Shown here: positions 42,879 to 54,686 of the stretch, in pieces
Layout: each line of letters starts with the position of its first letter
Position numbering within the stretch: the first letter of the stretch is position 1
Source of the DNA: Enterobacter oligotrophicus
GTDB lineage: Bacteria; Pseudomonadota; Gammaproteobacteria; Enterobacterales; Enterobacteriaceae
Direction of reading: 5' to 3'
Assembly: GCF_009176645.1 (NCBI RefSeq)
Contig: NZ_AP019007.1
Location: forward strand, 2,046,001 to 2,110,000
DNA length: 64,000 nt
The notes under the pieces: model-generated
What the model saw: only the letters and a program-made list of their open reading frames with translations
What the model was told of the DNA's origin: nothing
Databases searched by the model: none
Translations under genes and position numbers: made by a program

Positions 42879-43439
42879 CTACAGCCGCCCCTGCCCCTTC
42901 AGCCACTCGCGAACCAGGAACAGCGCACTCACGTTGCGCGCTTCGTTAAAGTCTGGTTCTTCCAGCAGATCCATCATATGCGCCAGCGGCCAGCGAACCT
43001 GCGGCAACGGCTCCGGCTCGTCCCCTTCCAGTGATTCCGGGTAGAGATCTTCCGCGACAACAATATTCATTTTGCTGGAGAAATAGGACGGTGCCATGCT
43101 CAGTTTTTTCAGGAACGACAACTCGTTCGCACCAAAACCGACCTCTTCTTTCAGTTCACGGTTTGCCGCTTCAAACACGGACTCGCCTGGGTCGATAAGC
43201 CCTTTTGAAAACCCAAGCTCATAGGATTCTGTTCCCACAGCATATTCGCGGATCAAGATCAGGTGGTCGTCAACGATGGGGATTATCATCACCGCTTCGC
43301 GCGAAGAGGGGCGCATACGTTCATAAACGCGACGCACACCGTTGCTGAACTCCAGGTCCACACTTTCGACATTAAACAGACGCGATTTTGCGACTGTTTC
43401 AACATTCAGAATGGTGGGTTTTTGTAATGGTTTGCTCAT
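42879..43439 (-). CDS. nudE: ADP compounds hydrolase NudE
   Basis: A 186-residue Nudix hydrolase acting on ADP-ribose, NADH and related ADP compounds. The Nudix box is complete: Gly80, Glu86, Arg94-Glu95, Glu98-Glu99, Gly101 (GLIDPGESVFEAANRELKEE). It is divergent from igaA. Confidence 0.95.
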   Translation of the reverse strand: MSKPLQKPTILNVETVAKSRLFNVESVDLEFSNGVRRVYERMRPSSREAVMIIPIVDDHLILIREYAVGTESYELGFSKGLIDPGESVFEAANRELKEEVGFGANELSFLKKLSMAPSYFSSKMNIVVAEDLYPESLEGDEPEPLPQVRWPLAHMMDLLEEPDFNEARNVSALFLVREWLKGQGRL

Positions 43440-43764
43440 CGTGATGGGTCTTTACTGGGTGAACTGGCTTTATTGTGCGATATGCCGCACGGTTTCGGCA
43501 ATGTCAATTGTTCTTTATTTACATTTATGCAACGTACCAGGAAGGCGTCCTCATTTCAAAACAAAAGTCAAGAGGTTGAAATGTTTCCAGGAATTTGCTG
43601 ATATCGCGCCATGGCAGGCTTTGCTATCATCATCGGTCACTGGGATGCGCGTCAAAATGCTCAAGTTAGACTCCATACTTGCCGATAGCCAACCACAGAC
43701 TCTCATTCATTGTTAAAGGTGCAATTGACTACACCTGTAAGAAGATAAGTAAGATGGGGAAAGC
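43440..43764. other. nudE–igaA intergenic region, no gene seen
   Basis: These 325 bases separate two divergent genes. I found no convincing small gene, RNA hairpin or known operator. The end holds the igaA ribosome site (GATGGGG, seven bases before the ATG). Both promoters must lie here. Confidence 0.5.
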
Positions 43765-45903
43765 ATGAGCACCATTTTGATTTTTCTCGCTGCTATGCTG
43801 GCCGGCGCTTTGATTGCAGGGTGGGTATACAGGCGTCGCGTTCAACGCCGATATCGGCTGCCCTTTTTAAACGCCTTCGCTGGTGCGACCACGCGTAAGC
43901 TCACGCCTGAAGAACGCAGTTCCGTAGAACACTACCTCGACACGTTAAACCGATCTCAGCAATCGCCTGGGCCAACGGGTGCCAGTGCTGCTCCGGTTTC
44001 GCTCAATCTTAACGCACAAAGCGACACAGTGCTGTGCGTGACGCGTTCGATCACCCGCTATGGCATCACCACCGACGATCCGAATAAATGGCGCTACTAC
44101 CTTGATTCCGTTGAAGTTCATCTGCCCCCCTTCTGGGAGCAGTATATTAATGATGAAAACAGCGTAGAGCTAATCCATACCGACTCGTTACCGCTGGTTA
44201 TCTCTTTAAACGGCCATACCCTGAGTGAATATGTTCAGGAAGCGCCGCGCTTTGCGCTGGAACGCGCAAGCTCAACGCAGGCCTCTATTCGTGGTGAAGA
44301 GACAGAGCAGATTGAACTGCTAAATATTCGTCAGGAGACGCATGAAGAGTACGCGCTGAGCCGCCCGGACGGTATTCGCGAAGCGGTGCTGATTGTCGCG
44401 GCGTTCCTGCTCTTTTTCTTCTGCCTGCTGACGCCAGACGTCTTCGTTCCCTGGCTGGCAGGTGGCGCAGTGCTGCTGCTGGCGGCCGGACTGTGGGGGC
44501 TGTTTGCGCCTCCGGCGAAAACGTCTCTGCGTGAAATTCACTGCCTGCGCGGAACGCCTAAACGCTGGGGGCTATTCGGTGAGAACGATCAGGAACATAT
44601 CAACAATATCTCGCTTGGTATTATTGATCTCATCTACCCGCGCCACTGGCAGCCATGGATTGCCCAGGATTTAGGGCATAAAACCGATATTGATATCTAT
44701 CTCGACCGTCATGTGGTGCGTCAGGGGCGTTATTTATCCCTGCATGACGAAGTGAAAAACTTCCCGCTTCAGCACTGGCTGCGCAGCACGGTGATTGCTG
44801 GCGGCGCGGCGCTGGTCTTCGCCCTGCTGCTGCTTTTCGTGCCGCTGGATATGCCGATTAAATTCACCCTGTCCTGGATTAAAGGGGCACAAACCGTAGA
44901 AGCCACCAGCGTCAAACAGCTGGAAGAGGCGGGTGTGCGAGTAGGAGATACGCTGCGCCTGAAGGGAACCGGGATGTGTAACATCCATGCTCCAGGGGCC
45001 TGGAACACGCGGCAAAACTCGCCGTTTATGCCGTTCGACTGTTCACAAATCATCTGGAATGATGCCCCGCCGCTACCGTTGCCGGAATCCGACGTGGTCA
45101 ACAAGGCAACCGCGCTCACGCAAACGGTCAATCGTCAGCTTCACCCGAAAGCAGACGATGATTCTCGCGTCAGCCCTGCCCTGCGTTCCGCCATTCAAAA
45201 ATCTGGCATGGTGCTGCTCGATGACTTTGGTGAAATCGTCCTGAAAACGGAGGATTTATGTTCCGCTCAGGATGAGTGTGTGCGGCTTAAAAATGCCCTG
45301 GTGAATCTCGGCAACAGTAAAGACTGGGATGCTCTGGTGAAACGCGCCGAAGCGGGCCGTCTGGACGGCGTGAACGTGCTGCTGCGTCCGGTGAGCGCCG
45401 AGTCGCTGGACAATCTGGTCGCCACGTCTACCGCGCCGTTCGTGATGCGTGAAACCACCCGTGCGGCACAGGCGCTGAATAGCCCGGCTCCGGGCGGTTT
45501 TGTGATTGTCAGCGATGAAGGCAGCGATCTGGTCGATCAGCCTTATCCCCAGGTCGCGCTTTATGATTACCCGGCGCAGGATCAATGGGCCGAGTTCCAG
45601 CGGCTGGCGCAAATGCTGATGCAAACGCCGTTTAGCGCGGAAGGGATCGTGACAGGGATATTTACCGATGCCAACGGTACGCGCCACATCGACCTGCACC
45701 GGATGCCGGACAGCGCAGGCTTATGGCGTTATATCGGCACATCCCTGCTGATGATGGCGATGCTGGTATGTATCTTCTGGAACGGATATACGGCGCTGCG
45801 TCGCTATCAACGTTCGCGCACGCGACTGGCTGAAATCCAGCAATACTATGAAAATTGCCTCAATCCTAAACTGATCCCCGCTCCCGATAGCCTGATCGGA
45901 TAA
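43765..45903 (+). CDS. igaA: Rcs phosphorelay repressor IgaA (YrfF)
   Basis: A 712-residue inner-membrane protein that restrains the Rcs envelope-stress relay; it is often essential when Rcs is intact. Membrane segments lie at about 3–20, 207–225, 229–250, 339–360 and 655–675, with cytoplasmic parts between and a large periplasmic part at about 362–650 containing four or more cysteines (MCNIH, FDCSQ, DLCSAQDEC). The layout matches E. coli/Salmonella IgaA. Confidence 0.95.
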   Translation: MSTILIFLAAMLAGALIAGWVYRRRVQRRYRLPFLNAFAGATTRKLTPEERSSVEHYLDTLNRSQQSPGPTGASAAPVSLNLNAQSDTVLCVTRSITRYGITTDDPNKWRYYLDSVEVHLPPFWEQYINDENSVELIHTDSLPLVISLNGHTLSEYVQEAPRFALERASSTQASIRGEETEQIELLNIRQETHEEYALSRPDGIREAVLIVAAFLLFFFCLLTPDVFVPWLAGGAVLLLAAGLWGLFAPPAKTSLREIHCLRGTPKRWGLFGENDQEHINNISLGIIDLIYPRHWQPWIAQDLGHKTDIDIYLDRHVVRQGRYLSLHDEVKNFPLQHWLRSTVIAGGAALVFALLLLFVPLDMPIKFTLSWIKGAQTVEATSVKQLEEAGVRVGDTLRLKGTGMCNIHAPGAWNTRQNSPFMPFDCSQIIWNDAPPLPLPESDVVNKATALTQTVNRQLHPKADDDSRVSPALRSAIQKSGMVLLDDFGEIVLKTEDLCSAQDECVRLKNALVNLGNSKDWDALVKRAEAGRLDGVNVLLRPVSAESLDNLVATSTAPFVMRETTRAAQALNSPAPGGFVIVSDEGSDLVDQPYPQVALYDYPAQDQWAEFQRLAQMLMQTPFSAEGIVTGIFTDANGTRHIDLHRMPDSAGLWRYIGTSLLMMAMLVCIFWNGYTALRRYQRSRTRLAEIQQYYENCLNPKLIPAPDSLIG

Positions 45904-45966
45904 CCTCACGGCGCGACAAGTTATGCTACCCTGTCGCGCACGTTTCTTCTGGCTGGAGTTCCCCTT

Positions 45967-46650
45967 ATGCATCTTGATATCGCCTGGCAGGAGGTTGATA
46001 CCGTCCTGCTGGATATGGACGGCACGCTGCTCGATCTCGCCTTTGATAACTACTTCTGGCAAACGCTGGTGCCGGAAACCTATGGTGAGCAGCAGGGCAT
46101 CTCCCCGGCGGAAGCGCAGGAATTCATTCGTTCGCAATATAGCGCGGTGCAGCATACGCTAAACTGGTACTGTCTTGACTACTGGAGTGAGCGACTCGGT
46201 TTGGATATTTGTGCCATGACCACCGCCCAGGGGCCACGCGCCGTGTTGCGTGAAGATACCGTCCCCTTCCTGGACGCGCTAAAAGCAAGCGGCAAGCGCC
46301 GTATTTTGCTCACCAATGCGCATCCTCACAATCTGGCCGTGAAGCTGGAACATACGGGTCTGGCTTCACACCTTGATTTATTACTTTCCACCCACACATT
46401 TGGTTATCCGAAAGAGGATCAGCGGTTGTGGCATGCGGTGGCAGAAGAGACCGGTTTGCAGCCGGAACGTACCCTGTTCATTGACGACAGCGAGCCGATT
46501 CTGGATTCCGCAGCGACGTTCGGCATTCGCTATTGCCTGGGCGTCACGAATCCTGATTCTGGCCTGGCTGAAAAAAGTTACCTTCGCCATCCGGGGCTGA
46601 ACGACTATCGCCGGATGATCCCCTCACTGACCGTGAAGGAGACGCCATGA
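45967..46650 (+). CDS. yrfG: GMP/IMP nucleotidase YrfG
   Basis: A 227-residue HAD-superfamily phosphatase releasing phosphate from purine mononucleotides. Motif I is LLDMDGTLLDL (nucleophile Asp near residue 17), motif II is ILLTNAHPHN, and motif IV is LFIDDSEPILD. It starts 63 bases after igaA and overlaps hslR by 4 bases. Confidence 0.93.
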   Translation: MHLDIAWQEVDTVLLDMDGTLLDLAFDNYFWQTLVPETYGEQQGISPAEAQEFIRSQYSAVQHTLNWYCLDYWSERLGLDICAMTTAQGPRAVLREDTVPFLDALKASGKRRILLTNAHPHNLAVKLEHTGLASHLDLLLSTHTFGYPKEDQRLWHAVAEETGLQPERTLFIDDSEPILDSAATFGIRYCLGVTNPDSGLAEKSYLRHPGLNDYRRMIPSLTVKETP

Positions 46651-47048
46651 AAGAAAAGCCCGCTAACGGGGTAAGACTGGATAAATGGCTGTGGGCGGCC
46701 CGTTTTTATAAAACGCGCGCCCTTGCCCGCGAGATGGTTGACGGCGGGAAAGTGCATTACAACGGCCAGCGCAGCAAGCCGAGCAAGCTGGTTGAGCTGA
46801 ATGCCACCTTAACGCTGCGTCAGGGCAACGACGAAAAAACGGTCGTGGTAAAAGCCATTACCGAACAGCGACGCCCCGCAACTGAGGCCGTACAGCTTTA
46901 TGAAGAGACGGCTGAAAGCATTGAAAAGCGTGAGAAGACCGCGCTGGCACGCAAAATGAATGCGCTGACAATGCCACACCCTGACCGGCGACCGGATAAA
47001 AAAGAGCGCCGCGATCTGATGAAATTTAAACACGGTGAGAGCGAGTAA
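46647..47048 (+). CDS. hslR: Ribosome-associated heat shock protein Hsp15
   Basis: A 133-residue S4-domain RNA-binding protein that recycles stalled 50S subunits still carrying nascent chain and tRNA. The S4 region (about 9–60) begins RLDKWLWAARFYKTRALA; the C-terminal tail is very basic. The ATG overlaps yrfG (ATGA), and hslO follows after 24 bases. Confidence 0.96.
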   Translation: MKEKPANGVRLDKWLWAARFYKTRALAREMVDGGKVHYNGQRSKPSKLVELNATLTLRQGNDEKTVVVKAITEQRRPATEAVQLYEETAESIEKREKTALARKMNALTMPHPDRRPDKKERRDLMKFKHGESE

Positions 47049-47072
47049 TTCTCACCTGCACGAGAGACTATT

Positions 47073-47951
47073 ATGGCCCAACACGACCAATTACACCGCT
47101 ATCTGTTTGAACAATTCGCCGTGCGCGGCGAGCTGGTGACCGTATCCGAAACCTGGAAACAGATTCTGGAAAACCACAACTACCCGCTGCCGGTGAAAAC
47201 CCTGTTGGGCGAACTGCTGGTTGCCACCAGCCTGCTGACCGCCACGCTGAAGTTCGCCGGTGATATCACCGTGCAGCTGCAGGGCGACGGTCCAATGACG
47301 CTGGCAGTGATCAACGGCAACAACCAGCAGCAGATGCGCGGCGTGGCGCGCGTTCAGGGCGATGTGCCTGAAAATGCGGACCTGAAAACGCTGGTCGGCA
47401 ATGGCTACCTGGTGATCACCATTTCCCCGGAAGAAGGTGAACGCTATCAGGGTGTGGTCGGTCTGGAAGGCGATACCCTGGCGGCCTGCCTGGAAGATTA
47501 CTTCATGCGTTCCGAACAGCTGCCAACTCGCCTGTTCATCCGTACCGGTGAAGTGGACGGACAGCCCGCTGCGGGCGGTATGCTGCTGCAGGTTCTGCCT
47601 GCACAAGATGCCCAGACCAACGACTTCGAGCATCTGGCAACGCTGACAGAAACCATCAAAGCGGAAGAGCTGTTCAACCTGTCCGCGACCGATGTGCTGT
47701 GGCGTTTGTACCACGAAGAAGAGGTGACGGTTTACGACCCGCAAGCGGTGGAATTTAAATGCACCTGTTCCCGCGAACGCTGTGCTGGCGCGCTGAAAAC
47801 CCTGCCTGATGAAGAGATCGACAGCATCATGGCGGAAGACGGTGAAATCGACATGCACTGTGACTACTGCGGTACACACTATGTGTTTAATTCGATGGAT
47901 ATCGCGGAGATCCGCAATAACGCCTCCCCGGCCGATCCGCAGGTTCACTAA
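47073..47951 (+). CDS. hslO: Redox-regulated chaperone Hsp33
   Basis: A 292-residue holdase switched on by oxidation. The zinc/redox switch is complete: Cys230-x-Cys232 (CTCSRERC, with an additional Cys237) and Cys263-x-x-Cys266 (CDYC). The ATG at 47073 follows CACGAGAG. It ends the igaA-yrfG-hslR-hslO run at a strong terminator. Confidence 0.97.
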   Translation: MAQHDQLHRYLFEQFAVRGELVTVSETWKQILENHNYPLPVKTLLGELLVATSLLTATLKFAGDITVQLQGDGPMTLAVINGNNQQQMRGVARVQGDVPENADLKTLVGNGYLVITISPEEGERYQGVVGLEGDTLAACLEDYFMRSEQLPTRLFIRTGEVDGQPAAGGMLLQVLPAQDAQTNDFEHLATLTETIKAEELFNLSATDVLWRLYHEEEVTVYDPQAVEFKCTCSRERCAGALKTLPDEEIDSIMAEDGEIDMHCDYCGTHYVFNSMDIAEIRNNASPADPQVH

Positions 47952-47958
47952 GCATGAC

Positions 47959-47988
47959 AAAACGGCTCCTTCTGAAGGAGCCGTTTTT
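47959..47988. terminator. Bidirectional terminator between hslO and yhgE
   Basis: AAACGGCTCCTT-CTG-AAGGAGCCGTTT with flanking A and T runs can end hslO on the plus strand and yhgE on the minus strand. Confidence 0.88.
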
Positions 47989-47989
47989 G

Positions 47990-49747
47990 TTAACGCCACT
48001 GCGCGTTGTTGTAGCTATCGTAGCTCATATCAACACGTTCGCCGAAAATCTGAATATCCGCCCAGGGTTTAACAACCGATTTAACCTTCCCTTGTCGTAA
48101 TGCGCGGTCTAGCTCCTCTCGGGTCAATCCCTCCGGCATTTTCCATGCGTCTCCTGCAAGCCTCCAGCTCGTATCCGTTTGGGTATATACCATGATTGTG
48201 CGATCGGTAAATTGATACAGCACGGCTTCCGGTTTGCCGTCACCGTTCAGATCCAGCGGCATCAGCAAACAGTTTCCCTGCGCATGACTGCAGGACTCGA
48301 ATCGATACTGATTACTCAGCATCGCTTGCCATAATCCCTTATCAGGACGAGCCATCCCCGGAGCAAGCTGGATCTGCTCTTCCAGCATCGCGGCGGTCAT
48401 TTTCCCCGCTCCATCGCGGTTTCCAGAGAGAAGGCCATTAACCTCGCGCTGGCGTTTTGGGTTTGAGATAAACTGCGGATCGTTTTGCAGGGTGAGCATA
48501 GCCTCTCGTCCCTTTCGTCCGGCATTGCTGAGCATATACAGGCTGACCTGATCCGCGGTTATTCTGCCGTCCTGATAACGGGCCATATGGCTTTCAACGC
48601 TGATCCGCCAGGGATCGAGCACCGGCGTATGGATCAAGATCAGGAAGGCGAGAGAGAGTAATCCTGTCGCTGGCGTGACATACGCCTGTAGCTTTTGCGG
48701 TTCACGGCGGTAAAAAAGAACGCTGACACAAAAACCGACGGCCCATACCAGCGCGACGATCGTAACCAACACGCCATACAGACGCTCGGGTGACCAGCCA
48801 TATTGTGAAATGCGCAACCACAACGCCCAACCTGCCAGTACGGGATAAACGGGGGCAACCATCACGGCAAGTCGAACCATGCCGCGCAGGGGGGAATAGT
48901 AAGGCAATATTTGACGCTGCGGGTGCCAGACGACCGTCACCAGAAAAAGCAGCAGTATCGCTAACGTAGTCAGCAGGCCCGCAGCGGAAATTCGTGCTGA
49001 GATGGCCTCCAGGCCAACAAAGGGCAATGCACCAATAAAGAGTAACGCCAACGCAGCCAGCAGGGGCAGTAAGCCGGTGGCTATCAACGTCAACAGGTTT
49101 TGTAATGCCAGGATCAGCCGCACCTGCATTCGCGCCAGCACTGCCGCACTCGCAGAAACTACGCCAATCGCCACTGAAATAAACCCGTCAGAATTGAAGA
49201 AAAGCTGATCAAAAAAGCGTATGCCAATAAGTTTGAAAAGCTCAGCCCACAGGAAAAGCACCACCCAGAACAAGCCATTGCTGAAAAAAATAATCAGCAA
49301 GGTCAGGGCGTTATGCCAGTTTCTGTTGTAAAAGTCGCTGTAAAATGAGGCCGTTGGCGAGGGCGTCAAACGCCGTTGAAGCCACGGCAGCATGAACAGT
49401 GTCATCAGCAAAAGGTGAAAACCAAAAAATAGCACCGCCTCCCTGATCTCCCAACTATCCTGCCCTGCAACATTCCATTTAAGCCAGGCTCCCATACCTG
49501 CAACGACAGCGCCAACGATCCCTAACGCCAGCCACAGGAAAGGCGTTCTGAATGACGTTACGGTAAGCGACAGTGTGGTGGTCATCACTACCGTGGCAGG
49601 TACCACGCACAGTAACCACAGCGTATCGGACGGCAATTCCGCGTAGCCGATATACCAGGTAATCAAATAGCAGATGACACCCTGTAATGCGCCCACCAGC
49701 ACCAACGCAAGGCGCGTTGAAGGGGACAACGTTGCACTGTTTTCCAT
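47990..49747 (-). CDS. yhgE: Inner-membrane protein YhgE
   Basis: A 585-residue protein of unknown function. About eleven or twelve hydrophobic segments fill residues 10–360; the last 220 residues are soluble and hold CSHAQGNCLLMPLDLNGDGK near residue 475, a calcium-loop-like DLNGDGKPE. E. coli YhgE at the same place is about 574 residues. It is divergent from pckA across 379 bases. Confidence 0.82.
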   Translation of the reverse strand: MENSATLSPSTRLALVLVGALQGVICYLITWYIGYAELPSDTLWLLCVVPATVVMTTTLSLTVTSFRTPFLWLALGIVGAVVAGMGAWLKWNVAGQDSWEIREAVLFFGFHLLLMTLFMLPWLQRRLTPSPTASFYSDFYNRNWHNALTLLIIFFSNGLFWVVLFLWAELFKLIGIRFFDQLFFNSDGFISVAIGVVSASAAVLARMQVRLILALQNLLTLIATGLLPLLAALALLFIGALPFVGLEAISARISAAGLLTTLAILLLFLVTVVWHPQRQILPYYSPLRGMVRLAVMVAPVYPVLAGWALWLRISQYGWSPERLYGVLVTIVALVWAVGFCVSVLFYRREPQKLQAYVTPATGLLSLAFLILIHTPVLDPWRISVESHMARYQDGRITADQVSLYMLSNAGRKGREAMLTLQNDPQFISNPKRQREVNGLLSGNRDGAGKMTAAMLEEQIQLAPGMARPDKGLWQAMLSNQYRFESCSHAQGNCLLMPLDLNGDGKPEAVLYQFTDRTIMVYTQTDTSWRLAGDAWKMPEGLTREELDRALRQGKVKSVVKPWADIQIFGERVDMSYDSYNNAQWR

Positions 49748-50126
49748 CTCTCATCCCTTATTCATGAAAAGCGTATTGTTTCACCAAAGCGATAAATGGG
49801 TCCCCACAATAAAATCTGAAATATCTTCTGTGGCAGGAGACATGAATCGTTTTTCACACTGTAACTCTTACGTAATTTTCCAACATGTATGCGATTACAT
49901 TCACATTCCTTCGGTTAAATTCACCGTCATTTAACCTTTTAAGAACATTTTCCCCAACCAAAAAGCGATTCCTGCGATAATCTGCCCGCCCTGTGACTGG
50001 AGTCGCAGCGTTTTCCGTTAGCAAGGGTTTTGTCCAGATACGTAAATCTATGAGCCCCGTCGCGGTTAACAACCTCAGAAAAACCCTACAATTTCAGGCA
50101 GTACATATTGGCTAAGGAGCAGTGAT
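49748..50126. other. yhgE–pckA control region
   Basis: These 379 bases hold no gene that I can support. The yhgE side is unremarkable. The middle is AT-rich and contains the CRP site at 49890–49905, and the last bases give the pckA ribosome site (AAGGAG seven bases before the ATG). Promoter boxes for pckA probably lie at about 49930–50100. Confidence 0.55.
49890..49905. promoter_or_regulatory. CRP site upstream of pckA
   Basis: TGCGA-N6-TCACA matches nine of ten fixed CRP positions. It lies about 220 bases upstream of the pckA ATG. cAMP-dependent induction of pckA is known in E. coli, which supports the call. Confidence 0.7.
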
Positions 50127-51746
50127 ATGCGTGTTAATGGTTTAACCCCGCAAGATCTCAAGGCTTATGGTATTCACGACGTCCAGGAAATCGTCTACAA
50201 CCCCGACTACGATACGCTGTATCAGGAAGAGCTCAATCCAGCACTGGAAGGATACGAGCGAGGTGTATTGACGAACCTTGGTGCTATCGCCGTCGATACC
50301 GGTATTTTTACCGGCCGTTCGCCGAAAGATAAGTATATCGTCCGAGACGACACCACCCGCGATACGCTGTGGTGGGCTGATAAAGGCAAAGGGAAGAATG
50401 ATAACAAACCACTCTCCCCGGAAACCTGGCAGCATCTGAAAGGGCTCGTCACTCATCAACTTTCCGGCAAGCGTCTGTTCATTGTGGATGCTTTCTGTGG
50501 CGCTAACGCCGACACCCGTCTTTCCGTGCGTTTTATCACCGAAGTGGCCTGGCAGGCGCATTTCGTGAAAAACATGTTTATTCGTCCAACCGACGAAGAG
50601 CTGCAGGATTTCACCCCTGATTTTATCGTGATGAACGGTGCGAAATGCACGAATCCACAGTGGAAAGAGCAGGGCCTGAATTCCGAAAACTTCATTGCCT
50701 TCAACCTGACCGAGCGTATCCAGCTCATCGGCGGGACCTGGTACGGCGGCGAAATGAAGAAAGGGATGTTCTCGGTGATGAACTACCTGCTGCCGCTGCG
50801 GGGCATTGCCTCTATGCACTGCTCGGCGAACGTCGGCGAAAAAGGCGATGTGGCGGTGTTCTTTGGTCTGTCCGGCACGGGCAAAACCACCCTTTCAACC
50901 GATCCGAAACGCCGTCTGATTGGCGATGACGAACACGGCTGGGATGATGACGGCGTGTTTAACTTCGAAGGCGGTTGCTACGCGAAGACTATTCGCCTGT
51001 CTGAAGAGGCTGAGCCGGATATCTTCCACGCCATCCGTCGCGATGCGCTGCTGGAAAACGTCACCGTGCGCGCCGATGGCTCTGTCGATTTCGACGACGC
51101 CTCGAAAACTGAAAACACCCGTGTCTCGTATCCGATCTATCACATCGACAATATCGTGAAGCCGGTGTCGAAAGCGGGCCATGCCACGAAGGTGATTTTC
51201 CTGACCGCTGACGCGTTCGGCGTACTGCCGCCGGTGTCTCGCCTGACTGCCAGCCAGACGCAGTACCACTTCCTCTCCGGGTTTACCGCTAAACTGGCGG
51301 GAACCGAGCGCGGCGTAACGGAGCCAACGCCAACCTTCTCTGCCTGCTTCGGCGCGGCATTCCTGTCGCTACACCCGACGCAGTATGCAGAAGTGCTGGT
51401 GAAGCGTATGCAGGCATCTGGCGCACAGGCTTATCTGGTCAACACTGGCTGGAACGGCACCGGCAAGCGCATCTCCATCAAAGATACGCGTGCCATTATT
51501 GACGCCATTCTGGATGGTTCGCTGGATAACGCCGAAACCTTTACGCTGCCGATGTTTGACCTGGCGATCCCGACAGAACTGCCGGGCGTGGATACGCGTA
51601 TCCTCGACCCACGCAATACCTACGGCTCACCGGAGCAGTGGCGTGAGAAGGCGGAATCGCTGGCGAAATTGTTTATCGAGAACTTCGAGAAGTATACCGA
51701 TACCCCGGCGGGTGCTGCACTGGTGAGTGCGGGACCGAAGCTGTAG
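50127..51746 (+). CDS. pckA: Phosphoenolpyruvate carboxykinase (ATP)
   Basis: Converts oxaloacetate and ATP to phosphoenolpyruvate, CO2 and ADP, the entry step of gluconeogenesis. 539 residues. The kinase-1a P-loop [11 protein letters not shown] is near residue 248, [18 protein letters not shown] holds the metal aspartate near 268, and RSPKDKYIV near residue 65 binds oxaloacetate. AAGGAG precedes the ATG. A hairpin terminator follows. Confidence 0.98.
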   Translation: MRVNGLTPQDLKAYGIHDVQEIVYNPDYDTLYQEELNPALEGYERGVLTNLGAIAVDTGIFTGRSPKDKYIVRDDTTRDTLWWADKGKGKNDNKPLSPETWQHLKGLVTHQLSGKRLFIVDAFCGANADTRLSVRFITEVAWQAHFVKNMFIRPTDEELQDFTPDFIVMNGAKCTNPQWKEQGLNSENFIAFNLTERIQLIGGTWYGGEMKKGMFSVMNYLLPLRGIASMHCSANVGEKGDVAVFFGLSGTGKTTLSTDPKRRLIGDDEHGWDDDGVFNFEGGCYAKTIRLSEEAEPDIFHAIRRDALLENVTVRADGSVDFDDASKTENTRVSYPIYHIDNIVKPVSKAGHATKVIFLTADAFGVLPPVSRLTASQTQYHFLSGFTAKLAGTERGVTEPTPTFSACFGAAFLSLHPTQYAEVLVKRMQASGAQAYLVNTGWNGTGKRISIKDTRAIIDAILDGSLDNAETFTLPMFDLAIPTELPGVDTRILDPRNTYGSPEQWREKAESLAKLFIENFEKYTDTPAGAALVSAGPKL

Positions 51747-51754
51747 GTGAAAAT

Positions 51755-51781
51755 AAAAAGGCAACGAAAGTTGCCTTTTTT
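51755..51781 (+). terminator. pckA terminator
   Basis: AAAAAGGCAAC-GAAA-GTTGCCTTTTTT, a perfect stem with a GAAA loop, nine bases after the pckA stop. The flanking A and T runs allow it to act on envZ from the other side as well. Confidence 0.9.
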
Positions 51782-51791
51782 CATGTTTTCT

Positions 51792-51825
51792 CCCTCTCCC
51801 CGTAGGAGAGGGCCGGAGTGAGGGG
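51792..51825. repeat. Short palindromic repeat next to envZ
   Basis: CCCTCTCCCCGTAGGAGAGG, then GCCGGAGTGAGGGG: an inverted CCCTCTCC/GGAGAGGG unit with a G-rich tail. Similar CCCTCTCCC…GGGAGAGGG elements are common between genes in enterobacteria; this one lies between convergent pckA and envZ and is distinct from the REP family. Confidence 0.6.
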
Positions 51826-51828
51826 AAA

Positions 51829-53891
<2,063 letters not shown>

Positions 53892-54123
53892 TGTGTGTAC
53901 TCCCAAAGGTTCGGATAGTCTAATAACAGCGTATTCTAAAAAAGTGCACGTGTTCGACCAGCTAATTCTGGTATAAATTCTAGTCGAAATTGTTACAAAG
54001 CATATTTAACAGCAGCTTATCTGCACATTTCATCACATAAATCATTATTAATGCTGTCGGTTATTCTATGTGATACGTAATGTGCGCAAGGTTTGCAATG
54101 ATGTCGAGTCTGAAGGTCACCGC

Positions 54124-54597
54124 ATGAAAACGCCACTGATCACCCGCGAAGGGTACGAAAAACTCAAAAAAGAGATGGATTACCTGTGGCGCGAAGAGCG
54201 CCCTGAAGTGACCAAAAAGGTCACCTGGGCGGCAAGCCTGGGCGATCGCAGCGAGAATGCTGACTACCAGTACAACAAAAAGCGCCTGCGTGAAATCGAC
54301 CGTCGGGTGCGCTATCTGACCAAATGCCTTGAGAACCTCAAGATTGTCGATTACTCCCCGCAGCAGGAAGGCAAAGTGTTCTTCGGAGCCTGGGTGGAGA
54401 TCGAAAATGATGACGGCGACACCCTGCGTTTTCGCATCGTCGGCTACGATGAAATTTTTGGCCGTAAAGATTATATCTCCATTGATTCCCCCATGGCCCG
54501 CGCGCTGCTGAAAAAGGAAGTGGGCGATTTGGCCATTGTTCAGACACCTGGCGGTGAAGCCAGCTGGTATGTGAATGAGATCGAGTACGTAAAATAG
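54124..54597 (+). CDS. greB: Transcript cleavage factor GreB
   Basis: A 157-residue factor that rescues backtracked RNA polymerase. The N-terminal coiled coil (about 1–75) carries the acidic tip in [13 protein letters not shown]; the C-terminal FKBP-like domain begins near residue 80. ATG 54124 ([14 protein letters not shown]) matches the family start; an in-frame GTG at 54070 would add 18 unrelated residues. It is divergent from ompR. Confidence 0.97.
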   Translation: MKTPLITREGYEKLKKEMDYLWREERPEVTKKVTWAASLGDRSENADYQYNKKRLREIDRRVRYLTKCLENLKIVDYSPQQEGKVFFGAWVEIENDDGDTLRFRIVGYDEIFGRKDYISIDSPMARALLKKEVGDLAIVQTPGGEASWYVNEIEYVK

Positions 54598-54686
54598 TCC
54601 GAGAGCGCCCTCCACGGCTGGCATTTTTTCGTGCCAGTCCGTATAACTATCCCCTGATTTTTTTCGACTCAACAGATGAAATAGCC

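Noticed and set aside
43342..43716. A 124-codon plus-strand frame across the nudE start and the igaA gap
   Set aside because: It overlaps nudE in antisense, has no recognisable domain and no good ribosome site.
51792..51825. Insertion-sequence end or attachment site near envZ
   Set aside because: No transposase or target duplication is visible; it looks like a short intergenic palindrome common in enterobacteria.
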